Below, in pieces: positions 33,832 through 46,400 of a stretch of DNA of 64,000 nucleotides. The stretch's first letter is position 1. Each line of letters begins with the position of its first letter. Position numbers and translations under genes: made by a program. The stretch is from contig NW_027469282.1 in assembly GCF_051020765.1 (NCBI RefSeq), positions 1-64,000 of the forward strand, in the 5' to 3' direction. The notes beneath the pieces are model-generated. The model had not been told where the DNA came from, made no database searches, and worked only from the letters and a program-made list of their open reading frames with translations. The stretch is from Lasioglossum baleicum (Eukaryota; Arthropoda; Insecta; Hymenoptera; Halictidae).

Positions 33832-34904
33832 CTTCACATACCCTGTGATACCAATAGTCAAACCTGGTATTCCGGGAGTAAATTCGATGGACAGTATTGG
33901 CAATAGACACCTCAATTCACGGTATGAACATTAAAGTAGAGGGTCAAACTGTTTCAAAGCGTTACAAATGTTATAGTGCCAAATTTTCACTGCTCGTCTA
34001 ACCCGCGGAGAACCACAACCGTTGCATCGAAAGGATAACTTCGCGTTGCGAGAAACAAATTAGTATACATCCTAGTGTCGCGAACCACAATTTCATGCCT
34101 GCTGTAGAAGATCGGGTGTCATACCGTTCGCATACTTTACCATCTTCCTTGATGCTCGAACGGCTATGCCAATAGCTTCACCTATCCTGTGAGTTCGAGC
34201 GACCAACCAGGCATTACGGTAGTTGATCAGCTGAAGAGTCTTGGCATTAGACACCTTAATTCTCGGTTTCAATATTAATGTAGATCGGCAAACCGTATGA
34301 GAGTGTATCCAATTGCTATATAGACTAACGTTTTACTGAAGCCCTTACCCACCGAAAAACTGACTCACTTTATCGGGAGTATAAGACCGAGGTTCGAACT
34401 AGTGTACATTTTATTGACGAGCTCCTAAATTTCATGCATGCATTAGCAGATCGAGTGCTAAACCGCTCGAGAACGTTGCCATATTCTGTGAGAGTCGATT
34501 GGTTAATTAAATAGCTTCACATATCCTCTGATTCCGAGAATCAAACCAGCAATACCGGGAGTGAATCGGCCATATAGTGTTGGTCTTAGACACCCTATGT
34601 CACGGTATTGATATTAACATACATAGTCAGACCGTTGTAGACCGTTACCTGTTAGTATAGAGCCAAACATTTTACCGAAAGCCTTACCATCCTAGAAGCT
34701 ATCCAGCTGTATAGAGGGTGTGGCTTCGTGTTCAGAGAAGCAAGTTAGTATCTATTTTAGTGACAGACACCATAATTTCATGTACTATTTAGAAGATTGA
34801 GTGTCACACCTTTCGAGAACGCTACCACTTTCTTTGAGAGGCGAACGGCTAAGTCCATTGCTTGACCTATTCCAATAATCTAAGAGTCAATCCATGTATT
34901 CCTG

Positions 34905-34920
34905 GAGTGAATGATACTAA
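34905..34920. other. Inversion junction type 1, copy 3
   Basis: CCTGGAGTGAATGATACTAA then TTTGCTTCCATGAACACTG: the same join with a few substitutions. Confidence 0.8.
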
Positions 34921-37900
34921 TTTGCTTCCATGAACACTGAGCAAGACACTTGCTGCAGAGGGGTGAGCTTCATGGAACTTATGGCCTTCGGTTAAATGGT
35001 TGACGCCAAACAAATAGGTAACGTTCCACAACGATTTGACGTGCGACTTTAATATACGAACTGTGAATTAATATGTCCATTGCCAATACCTTTTCAGCGG
35101 ATTTACTACCCGAATACCTGGATTAACTTTAGGAATCACAGGATAGCAGAAGCTATTGTCTTAGCTGTTAGACCCTCAGCGAATGTGATAAAGATTCTGC
35201 ATCGGTTTGATCCTCGATATTCTAATTCGTATATGAAGTTATGGTGCCCGTCATTGAAAAGCATAGTAATTTGTTTCTCTGAGTCCTATGTTATACTCGG
35301 TAGTGAAGCTATATCCTTAGCGGTTCGACTCTCATAGAAGGTGATGACGTTATCTAGAGATTTGACGCTTGACCTTTTAAGCCATACATGAAGTAAAGGT
35401 GCCCGTCACTGAAATGTATACTAAACTGCTTCTCTAAACACGAAGTTATACACTCGATGCAGCGGGAGATGTTCCCGGAAAAGAATGCCATCGGTAAGAA
35501 TTTGAATTTATAGCAATAGGTAACGTTCTACAACGGTTTGACGCTCCACTTTAATATTCATACCGTGAATTATGTTGTCTATACCAAATACTATTCAGCG
35601 GATATACGGCCGGAATACCTGCTGTAGATCTCGGAATCACAGTACAGGCGTAGCTATTGATTTAGCGTTCGTCTCTCTACGAAGGTGGTAACGTTCTCAA
35701 AGGGTTTGGCCCTAGATGTTCTAATATATACATTTAATTATGGTGTACGTCACAAAGATGTCTACTACCCTGCTTCACGGAGAACGAAGTAATACCATCA
35801 ATATAGCGGGTCAGCTTCACGGTAGGTAAAGCCTACGGTAAAGTGTTTAACTCTACACCAATCGGTAATAATCTACAGCGGCTTGACTGCCTGCTTTAAT
35901 ATTCAAACCTTGAATTAAGGTGTGTACTGCCCGTACCGTTCAGGGGATGTACTTCCGTAATACCTGGTTTGCCTCTCCGAATCACAGGGCACGTGAAGCT
36001 ATAGACTTAGCCGATCGTCTCTCACAGAAAATTTTAATGTTCTCGAGCGGTTTGACTCTCGATCTTTTAATTCCTGCATGGAATTATGGTTCTCATCACT
36101 AAGATGTATACTAGTTCGTACCTCTTAACACAGTATACTCTCGATACAGCTGCTCAGTTTTTCGGAGGGTACGGCATTCCGTATCCAGTTTGGCCCTATA
36201 CCTATAAGTCATGTTCTACAACGACTTTACGGACTGTTTCAATATTCAAACCGTAAATAAGGTGTCTATTTCCAATAGTGGACAGGCCATTGGCTCCCGA
36301 AATATGTGGCCTGACTCACACAATCGTAGGATAGGTGAAGCTATTGACTTAGCCGTTCGATTCGCAATTAATGTTGTAACGTTCTCGAACGGTTTTGCTC
36401 TCGATTTTTATACTTATTCATGAAAATGTGGTGTCCGCCTACGAATATGCTGACTAATCTGTTTCCGTGAACAATAAGCAAGACACTCACTACAGCGCGT
36501 TAGGTTCTCGGAAGGTAAGGTACTCAATAATAAGGAAGACTTTATACCAATTTGTAACGTTTTCAAACGGTTTGGAGCTTCGTTTTAATACTCAGGTCAT
36601 GTAATACGGCGTCTGCTGCCGATACTCTTCATTGGACTTACTCCCGGAATACCTAGTTTGGCTCTCGGGATCATAGGGAAGGTGAAGCTATTGACTCAGT
36701 CGTGCAAGTTTCAAAGAAGATGGTAACGTTCCCGAACGGTTTGACACTAGGCCTTCGAATACATACATGAAGTTAACGCGCTCGTTACTAAAGTGTATAC
36801 TAATTTGTATTTCTCATTACGAATTTATAACCTCGATACCGCGGATTGGGCACTCGGAGAGTTAGGTCTTCGGTAAAACATTTGACATTATACCAATAGG
36901 TAACATTCTACAAATGTTAGACTCTGTACTTTAGAAATGAAACCGTGAACCATGGTGACCACTGCCTATAGTGTACAGCGGATCGACTCCTGGTGTACCC
37001 GGTTTAGCTATCGTAAACACAAGATAGTTGAAGCTATTGACTTAGCCTTTCGTCTCTCACAGAAGGTAGCAAATTTCTAGTGCGGTTTGACCATCGGTCC
37101 TCTAATTCATACCTGAAATTACGGTGCCGTCACAAAAGTGTGTACTAATTTGCTTCTCTGAACATGAAGATATTCTCTCGATGCAGCGGGATAGTTTCCC
37201 GAAAAGTCAGGCATTCGGTAAAAAGTATGTCTTCATACCAATTGGCAACGCACTGAAACAGTGTGTTGCTCTACTTTAATATTCATACCTCGAATTAAGG
37301 AGTCTATGGCCAATACTGTTCAGCGGCTTTACTCCGGGAATACTTGGCTTGACTCCCGGAATCGCAGAATAGTTGAAACCATTGACTTAGCCGATCGACT
37401 CACAAGGAGGATAGTAAATTTCGCAAACGGTTTATTCCTGGATCTTATGATTCGTAGAAGATATTAAGTTGCCCGTTAATAAAATTTATGCTATTTCGCT
37501 TCGGTGACCACGAAGTTATACTTTCGACACAGCGGATTAGCTTCTCGGAAGGCGAGGCCTCCAGACGAAAGCTTTACTCTGAAGAAATTGGTAACGTTCA
37601 ACAACGGTGTTACTCTGTACTACAATATATATACCGTGAAACATCATGTGTAATGCCAATACTGGTCAGCTGTTTTACTTAAGGAATACCTGGCATGACT
37701 ATGGGAACCACAGGAAGGGTGAAGCCATTGATTTAGCCGTTCGTCTCCCACAGAAGGTGGCAACGTCTTCGAGCGGTTTGAACCTCGATCATTTAATTCG
37801 TACATGAAATTAAGGTGCTCGTCACAGACAGGAAGACTAATTTCTTTCTCTGAACATGAAGTTACACTCTCGATTCGGCGGGCTAGCTTTTCCGAGGGTA

Positions 37901-39933
37901 GTGCAATCTGGAGAATTTTTGACTCTATACCAATACCTAAGACTCTACAACTGAAGGACAAACTGCTTTGATATTCGAACTGCGAATTAAGCCGTTTACA
38001 TGCCAATACTGTTCAACGGATAGACTCCCGAAATACCTACTTAGAATCTCGGAATCACAGGATAGGTGAAGCAATTGACTTAGCCGTTCGAAACTCAAAC
38101 AGGGTGATAACGTTCACGAATGGTTTGGACATCGTTTTTCCGATTCCTACATGAAATTAAGGAGCCCGTCCCTAAAATGTATACTAATTTGCACCTCTGG
38201 ATTATACTCTCAACACAGCGGGCTAGCTTCTCGGAATGTACGGCCTTCGGTGAGAAGATAGACTCTATACCAATAGGAAACGATGTCCAACTGTGCGACT
38301 AAGTACTTTAATAATCACACCGAGAAGTACGGCTCTTAATGCTGTTATTGTACAGCGGATTTGCTCCGGGTATATCTGGTATGACTCTCGGAATCACAGA
38401 ATACGTTGAGCTATTGACTTAGCCATTCGACTCCCACAGAAGGTCGTAACGATCCCGAACGGTTTAACCCCCAGTCATCTAATTCGCGCATAAAATAAAG
38501 GTGCCCGTCACTAAAAGCTATACCAATTTTCGGCTCTGTACACGAAGTTATACTGTCGATACTGCGGGTTACTTTTTCAGAGGATAAGACATTCGATAAA
38601 ACGATTGACTCTATACCAATAGGTAACGATCTAGACCGGTATGGCGCTCTACTTTAATATTGATCCAGTGAATTAAGGTGTCATTTACCAGTTCTGTTTA
38701 GTGGATGTACTACAGAATACCTGATTTGACTCTCGGAATCGCAGGATGGGTGAAGATATTGACTCAGCCCTTCATCTCTAACAGAAGGCGGTAACGTTCT
38801 CGAACTTATTGACACTCGATCTTCCACTTCATACATGAACCTATGTTGACCGTCACTAAAATGTGTACATACTTTTTTCTATGATCAGGAGAATACACTC
38901 TCTGAAACAGCAGGACAGTTTCTCGTAACGATAAGGCCTTCGGTGAAGAGTTTGTCACTATAACAATTGGTAACGCTCTTCAGCGGTTTGACTCTCGATC
39001 TTGTTACGCATACATGAAATTAAGGTGCTCCTCACTAAAACGTATAGTTATTTGTATCGCTGATCACAGGGCTATCCTCTCTATACGGTGGCTTATGTTC
39101 TCCGATTGTAAGGTCTTCTGTAATGAGTTAGACGATATACCAATTGATGCCGTTCTCAAACGGGTCAACCCTCTACTTCATATATTCACACCATGAATTA
39201 ATGATTCTACTGACTATACTGTTCTGCAGATTTCCTCCTAGAATACCAGCTTTGACACTCGAAATCACAGGGTAGGCGAAGCTATTGGCATAGCCGTTCG
39301 ACTCTGAAAGAAGGTGGGATCGCTCTCGAACGGTTTGACTGTCGATTTTTCTATTGGTACATGAAAATGAGGCGTCCGTCTGCAAAATTTCTCATAATTT
39401 GTTTCCGTGAGCACTAGGAATGACACTCGTTAAAGCGGGGTTTGCTCTAGGAAGGTAATGTATTCTGTGAAAAGGATGACTCTATAGCAGTTGATAATAT
39501 TCTGCGACGGATAGATAATGTGCTGTAATATTGGAAACGTGAATCATGGTGTCTATTGCTAACACTGTGCAGTGGACTTTCTCCTGGAATTCCAAGCTTG
39601 CTACTCAGAATCACAGGATAGCTGAAGGTTGTGACTCAGCCGTTCGACACTCAAAGAGGATTGAACGGCTCTCGAGCGGTTTGACACTCGATCATCTTAT
39701 TCATACATGAATTTAAGGCGCCCGTCACCAAAATGTATACTCAATTGTATCTCTTATCATGAAGTTCTACTCTCGAACGGCGAGTTTGCGTCTCCGAAAT
39801 TAGTGCTATCTGGATAATCTTTGACTGTATACCAATAGGTAACGTTCTACGACGGTTTGACGGTCTGCTTTAATATTCAATCCGTGAATTAAGGCGTCCA
39901 TTGCGAATAGTGTACAGCGCATTTACCCCCGTA
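34914..39933 (-). repeat. Satellite A array, reverse block
   Basis: About 14-15 reverse monomers. The first unit (GTGCGACTTTAATATACGAA, GAATTAATATGTCCATTGCC, AATACCTTTTCAGCGG) matches the unit after the junction at 53764. Units near 36110, 36420 and 39370 represent two interspersed subtypes (ACTAGTTCGTACCTC and CGTCTGC-AAAATTTCT). It ends in a fold-back junction near 39933 that recurs near 52046. Confidence 0.92.
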
Positions 39934-39974
39934 CCGTGATACTGAAGGTCAAACCAGGTACTCCAGAAGTAAAT
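39921..39974. other. Fold-back junction type 3, copy 1
   Basis: ATTTACC at 39921-39927 (reverse arm) faces AGTAAAT at 39968-39974 (forward arm) across a 40-bp spacer, so the join is a tight inverted repeat. Its twin is at 52034-52087. Confidence 0.78.
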
Positions 39975-42900
39975 CCGTCTTACAGTATTGGATTTTTACA
40001 CCATACCTCCGGGTATAAATAAAGTGCAGAGCCAAACCGATGCAGAACATAACGAATTAGCATATAAACAAACTGTTTACCGAATACCTTACCTTCGGAG
40101 AACCTAAGATTCCGTATCGTGAGTATAAATTCGTGTCCAGAAAATCAAATTAATACACAATTTACTGACGGGTCCCTTATTTTCATGTTGTAAATAGAAG
40201 ATCGATGTTCATACAGTTGGAGTACGAAACCAACTTTTTTGACAGTCGCGCAGCTACGTCAATAGCATCACCTATCCTATGATTCCGAGAGTTAAACCAG
40301 GTACTCCGGGAGTAAATAGCCAGGACAGTATTGGCAACAGACACATTAATTCACGGTATGAACATTAAAGTATTGAGTCAAATCGTCGGAGAACAATACC
40401 AATTTATATAAAGTCATTCCTCTTACCGAATGCCAAATCTCCCGAGAATCTAACGTGCTGAATCGAGAGTATAATTTCGTGTCCGGAAACTCACATGATA
40501 TACATTTTAGAGATGGGCACCATAATTTCGTACATGAATTATCAGATCGTGGTACAAACCGTTTCATAGCTTTAACACGCTCGCTGAGAGTCGAACGTCT
40601 AAGACAACAGCAGTCTGCTATCCTGTGATTCCTAAAGTTAAATCAGGTATTCGGGGAATAAATCAGCTGAACAGTATTGGCAATTGACAGCGAAAATTAC
40701 CGTTAGTCAACCGAGTTAGTCAATTGAGTTAGCCAAACCGTTTGAGAGCGTTATCAATTGCTGTAAAATCATACGTCTTACCGAAGACCTTACGCTGCGG
40801 AATGCAATACCGCCACATGAAGTACATAACTTCGCCTTCACAGAGACAAATTATTATACATCTTAGTGTCGTACACCGTAATTTCATGTACGAATTAGTG
40901 GATCGATGGCCAGATCGCTACCGAATGTTACTAGCAACCTTGAGAGCTGGGCGGACAAGTCAATAGCTTCACTTATCCTGTGAATCCGAAAGACAAACCA
41001 GGTATTACCATAGTAAATTCGCAGAATACTATTGGTAATTGACACCTCTATCCACGGTTTTAGTAATAAAGAAGAGTGTCAAACCCTTTAAGAACGTTAC
41101 GTTACCTATATTACTGGAATATATTGATACGAATTACCGAAGGTCATCCATTCCGAGAACATAACCTGCAGTATCGAGTGTATGTCATCGTGGCCAGAGA
41201 AATATATTAATATACATTTTAGAAATAGGCAGCATAATTTCATGCATGACATAGAAGGAGGAGGGTCAAACCGTTTAAGAACTATACCACCTCCTTTGAG
41301 TATAGAACGGCTAAGTCAATAGCTTAGTTTATCCTATGAGTTCGAGATTCAAACCAGGTATTACGGGATTAAATGCACTGTACAGTACTGGCAGTAGACA
41401 ACTTAATTCACGGTTTGAATTTAAAACAGAGTGTCAAATATATGGAGAACGTGACCAATTGGTATAAAGTCAAACGTCTTACTGATGGCCTCATCCACCG
41501 AGAGCCTAACCCGCTGCATCGGGAGTATAACATCTTGTTCAGAGGAACAAATTAATTAACATTTGTATAAATATTAAAGCAGACGGTCAACCCGTTGTAG
41601 AATGCTATTAATTGGTATTGAGAAAAACCTTTTACCGAAGGCCTTCCCCTCCGAGATTATGCCTTCGTGATCAGAGGAGCAAATTAGTACACATTTTAGT
41701 GACGGGCACCTTAACTTCTTGTACGAATTAGAAGGTCAAGTGTCAAACGGTTCGGGAACATGACCACCTTCTTTAGGAGACGAACGGCTAATTCAATAGA
41801 TTCGCAAGTCCTGTGATTCCGAAAGACGAACCAGAAATTCCGGGAGTAAATCCGCTGTACAGTATTGGCAATAGACACATATATTCTCGGTTTGAACAAT
41901 AAAGTCGATCGTTGAACCGTTTGAGAGCGTTTCCAGTTAGTATAAAGTCAAACGTTTTACTGAAGACATTACCCTGCGATAAACGAATCAGCTGTATCGC
42001 TAGTATAACATGGTCTTCAGTGGGACGAATTATTATACACTTCAGTGACGGTACTTTAATTTCATGTATGAATTTGGAAATCGAGGGTCAATCACTATGT
42101 GGACATTACCACACTCCTTCAGATTCGAACGGATAAGTCAACAGCTTCAACTATCCCTATTTCCGAGAGACAGTCCAGGTATTCCGCGTGTAAATACGCC
42201 GAACTTTATTTGCAATTGACACCTTAATTCACAGATTGAATATTAAAATATTGCGTCAAACCGTTTGTGAACGTTACCAATTGCAATAAAGTGAAACGCT
42301 TTACCGAATACCTTACACTCCGAAAAAATAACCCGCAGTATCGAGAGAATAACTTCGTCTTCAGAGAAATAAATTAGAATTCATTTCAGTGACCGGCACC
42401 TTATCTTCATGTATGAATTAGAAGATCTATAGTGAAACCGCTCGAGAAATTTACCACCCACTTGAGCGTCGAACGGATAAGTCAATAGCTTCTCCTATCC
42501 AGTGATTCTAAGACTCCAACCTGGTATTTCAGGAGTAAGTCCGCTGAAGTGTATTGCCAATGGCCTCATATTCACGGTATAAATATTAAAGTAGAGTGTC
42601 AAGCCGTTTGACAATGATGCCGATTTGTACAAAGTCAAACGTTTACCGGAGGCGTTTGCTTCCGCGAATATGAACGACTCCATCGAGGCTATAACTTCGG
42701 GTTCTGAGAAGGAAATTAGTACTAACTTCAGTGATGGGCACATTAACTTCATGTATGTATTAGCGGATCGTGCGTCAAACAGCTCGGGAACGTTGCCACC
42801 TTTTGTTAGACACCAACCGCTACGCCAATGGTTTCACCTATCCTGTGGTTGGTAGAGTCAAACCAGGTATTCCTGAACTAAGGCCTCTGAACAGAATTGG

Positions 42901-43418
42901 CAATAGACACCTTAATTCACGGTTTGAATATTAATGTGGAGCGTCCAACCGATTTATTTCGTTACCAATTAGCGTACAGTCAAACGTTTTACCGAAGGCC
43001 TCACCTTCCGAAAACTTCACCCGCTGCATGGAGAGTATTTCGTAGAGACCAGAGAAGCAAGTTAGTATTAATTTTAGTGACAGGCACCATAATTTCATGT
43101 ATTACTTATTAGATCTCGGGTCAAACCGTTGAGACCTTTGCCACGTTCGCTGAGAGTGGAACGGCTAAGACAATAGCATCTGCTATCCTGTGATTCCGAA
43201 TGTAAAACCAGGCATACCGGGTGCACATCCGCTGGACAATATTGGCAATACATAGCTTATTTCACGGTAAGAATATGAAGGTAGAGCGTCCAACGGTTAT
43301 AGAGCTTTACCCTTTAATTTAAATTCAAACTTTTTACCGAGGGCCATACCTTCCGAGAAGCCAAAAACCGCTGCAGAAAATGCCTTGCTCAGTGTTCAAG
43401 GTAGCAAATTAGTATCAT
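39934..43418 (+). repeat. Satellite A array, forward block
   Basis: About ten forward monomers with several local rearrangements: a 13-bp triplication at 40702-40740, short duplicated ACGTTACGTTACC near 41094, and a deletion near 41560 (AATTAATTAACATTTGTATA). The monomer at 42620-42855 is an inverted relative of the one at 5530-5760. The block ends at the second copy of the junction first seen near 3901. Confidence 0.91.
40702..40740 (+). repeat. 13-bp tandem triplication inside a satellite monomer
   Basis: Three consecutive 13-bp copies: GTTAGTCAACCGA (40702-40714), GTTAGTCAATTGA (40715-40727) and GTTAGCCAAACCG (40728-40740). They replace most of the usual monomer sequence between the CAATTGACA and GTTTGAGAGCG landmarks. 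Confidence 0.8.
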
Positions 43419-43425
43419 TTACTCC
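43410..43425. other. Inversion junction type 2, copy 2
   Basis: TTAGTATCATTT runs into ACTCCGGAAATACATGG. Both copies are preceded by CTTGCTCAGTG and followed by CTTAGAATATT and GTCAAGCTATGGAC. Confidence 0.75.
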
Positions 43426-46400
43426 GGAAATACATGGTTTTATTCTTAGAATATTTGATTACGTCAAGCTATGGACTAAGCCGGTCGTCTCTAAAAGAAA
43501 GTGGTAACGTTCTCGAATGCATTTACTCATGATTTTTTAATCCACGTATGTAAATAAGGTTTCCGGCTGTAACATGTGTACTAGTTTGCTTCTCTCAGCA
43601 CGCAGTTATAATCGCGATACAGCGGGTTACGTTCACGGAAGGTAAGGTATCCCGTATTGAGTATGACATTGTACCAATTGGTAACGTTCATCCAGCTGTT
43701 TGAATCTGAACTTTAACACTCATACGGTGAGTTCAGGTGCCTAATGCAAATAATTTTCAGCGCATTTACTCCCAGAGTACCTGATTTTACTCTCGGAATC
43801 ATAGGATAGGTAAAGCTAATAACTAAGGCGTTCGATTCTCAACTACGGTGGTAACGATCTGGAACGGTTTGACCCCAGATCTTCTAATAAATACATGAAA
43901 TTAAGCTGACCCTCACTAAAATTTATAGTAATACCTTCGACTAATCACCATGTTATATTTTCGATACAGCGAGTTAGGTTCATCGCAGGTAAGGCTTTTG
44001 GTAAAAGGTATGACTCGATACGAATTGGTAACTATCTCAAATTGTGTAGCGCTCTGCTTTGATAGTCAAACCATGACATAGGGTGTCCAGTGTCGATACT
44101 GTTCAGGGGATTTTTTACCTGTATATATGCCTTAACTTTCGGAATCACAGCATAGGTGAAGCTATTTACTTGGCCGTTCGTCTCTCAGAGAAGGTGGTAA
44201 CGTAATGAAACGATTTGACCGTCGATATTCTAATTCATTCATGACACTATGGCCCCCGTCACTCAAATGAATACTAATTTGTTCCTCTGACCACGAAGTA
44301 ATAACCTCAATACAGCGGGATTGGTTTTCGGCGTGTAGGGTCTTAGGTAAAACTTTTGATTTTATGACAGTAGGGAACGTTCTACAGCAGTTCGACTCTG
44401 TACGACAATATGAATACCGTGATCTAGGGTATCGATTGCCAATAGTGTGCAGCGGCTTTAATCACGGAATACCTTGTTTGGCACTCGGTATCACAGGAGA
44501 GGTATAGCAATTGATATAGCCGTTCGTATCTATGAGTAGGTGGCAACATTCTCGAGCGGTTTGACCGACGGTCTTGTAATTCATACATGAAATTTACATA
44601 CCCGTCACTAAAATATATAGCAATTTTCTTTTCTGATCACGCAGTCACACTCTCGATACAGCGGGATACGATCAAGTAAGGTAAGGCCTTAACTAAAAAG
44701 TTTGACTCTATAGCAAACGGCAACGCTTCACAACGTTTTGACTCTGTACTTTAATATATGTAGCCTGAAATAGGACGTCTAATGCCAATACTGTACGGCG
44801 CATTTTCTTCCGGTATACCAGGTTTGGTTCTCGTAATCACAGGAGAGGTGAAGCTATTGGCTTATCCATTCGAGTCTCAATCAAGGTGGTAACGTTCTCG
44901 AACGATGTGGCTCGCGATTTTGATATTTATTAATGAAAATGTCGCCTCCCCCTGCTGGTATGTTTACTAATGTCTTTCCGTGAACAGTAAGCAGGACATT
45001 GGCTACAGCGGGTTAGGCTCTCGGAAAGTATGGCTTCCGGTAATGAGAATTACATAATACGAATTAGTAATGTCCTCCGACGCATTGACACTCTACTTTA
45101 TTATTCACACTGTGAATTAAGGTGTCTAATGTCAATACTGCTCAGCCAAATGACTCCCGGAATAGCTCAACTGACTCGCGGAATCGTACGGCAGGTGAAC
45201 CTATTTACACAACCGTTCGGTTCTAACCGAGGGTGGTACCGACCGCGAAAGGTTTGATCCTCGAGCTCTTGATGCGTACATGAAATTAAGGTGCTCGTCA
45301 CGAAAATGTGTACTAATTTGTTTTACTGAACAAGAAAGTATGCTCTCGATACAGCGGGTTTGGTTCTGGGAGGATATAGTTTTCCGTAAAAGGTTTGAAT
45401 TTATACCAATAGGTAACGTTCTCAAACGTCTCCTTGCTCTACCTTAATATTCAAACCGTGGATTAAGCTGTCCATTGTCAATAGTGTTCAGTGAATTCAA
45501 TCCCGGAATTCCTTGTTTGACCCTCGGAAGACCGGATGTAGCTATTGTAGCCATGGAGATAGCCGTTCGTCTCCCACAGAAGGTGGCAACGGTCTCGAAC
45601 GGTGAGACCCTCCGTCTCCTAATTCGTGCATGAAATTATGGTACTCGTCACTAAAATGCAATCTAGTTCGAATCTCTGAACACGGTGTTATACTCCCGAT
45701 ACAGCAGGTTCGTTTTTCGGGTGGTAACGCAATCTGGCTGAAGTTTGACCCTACATATATAGGTAATGTTCTACAACTGCTTGACGGCCTGATTTAATAT
45801 GCACGCCGTTAATTAACGTGTCTATTGGCAATACTGTTCAAAGGATTTTCTCCAGCCATACCTGGTTTATCTCACCGAATAACTGGATAGATGCAGCTGC
45901 TGACTTTGCAGATCGTCTCTGACAGAACGTGGCAACGTTCTCGTATGGTTTGACCCTCGACCTTCTAATTCAGGAACGAAATTATGGTGCTCGTCAGTAA
46001 ATTTATACTGGATCGTACCTCTGAACACGGTGCTATACTCCCGATAGAGTGAGTCAGTTTTCGGAGTGTAAAACATTCTGCGAGAAATTTGAAACTACAC
46101 CTATACGTAATGATCTACAACGGCTTGACGGCCTGCTTTAATATTCAAACCGTGAATTGAGGTGCCTATTGCCAATACCCTTCAGCGATCTTACTCTTGT
46201 TTTTCCGGGTTGACTATTGGAATCACGGGATAGCTTAAGTTACGGTCTTAGCCGTTCGTCTCTCGCAGAAGGTGATAACGTTCTCGAATGGTTCGACACT
46301 CGATCTCCTTATTCATAACGAAATTAAGGATCCCATCACTAAAATGTATACCAATTTGTATCCCTATACACATAGCTATTCCCCCGATACGGCCAGTTAG

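Larger units (their letters stand above)
31868..34913 (+). repeat. Satellite A array, forward block right of the transposon
   Basis: This continues the monomer split by the insertion, then about eight further units. The last monomer and a half (34560-34913) carry the variants GGTCTTAGACACC, GTATTGATATTAACATAC, GTTGTAGACCGTTACC, TATAGAGGGTGTGGCTTCG and GAAGCAAGTTAGTAT. These reappear at 53430-53610 before the same junction, showing duplication of the segment. Confidence 0.92.
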
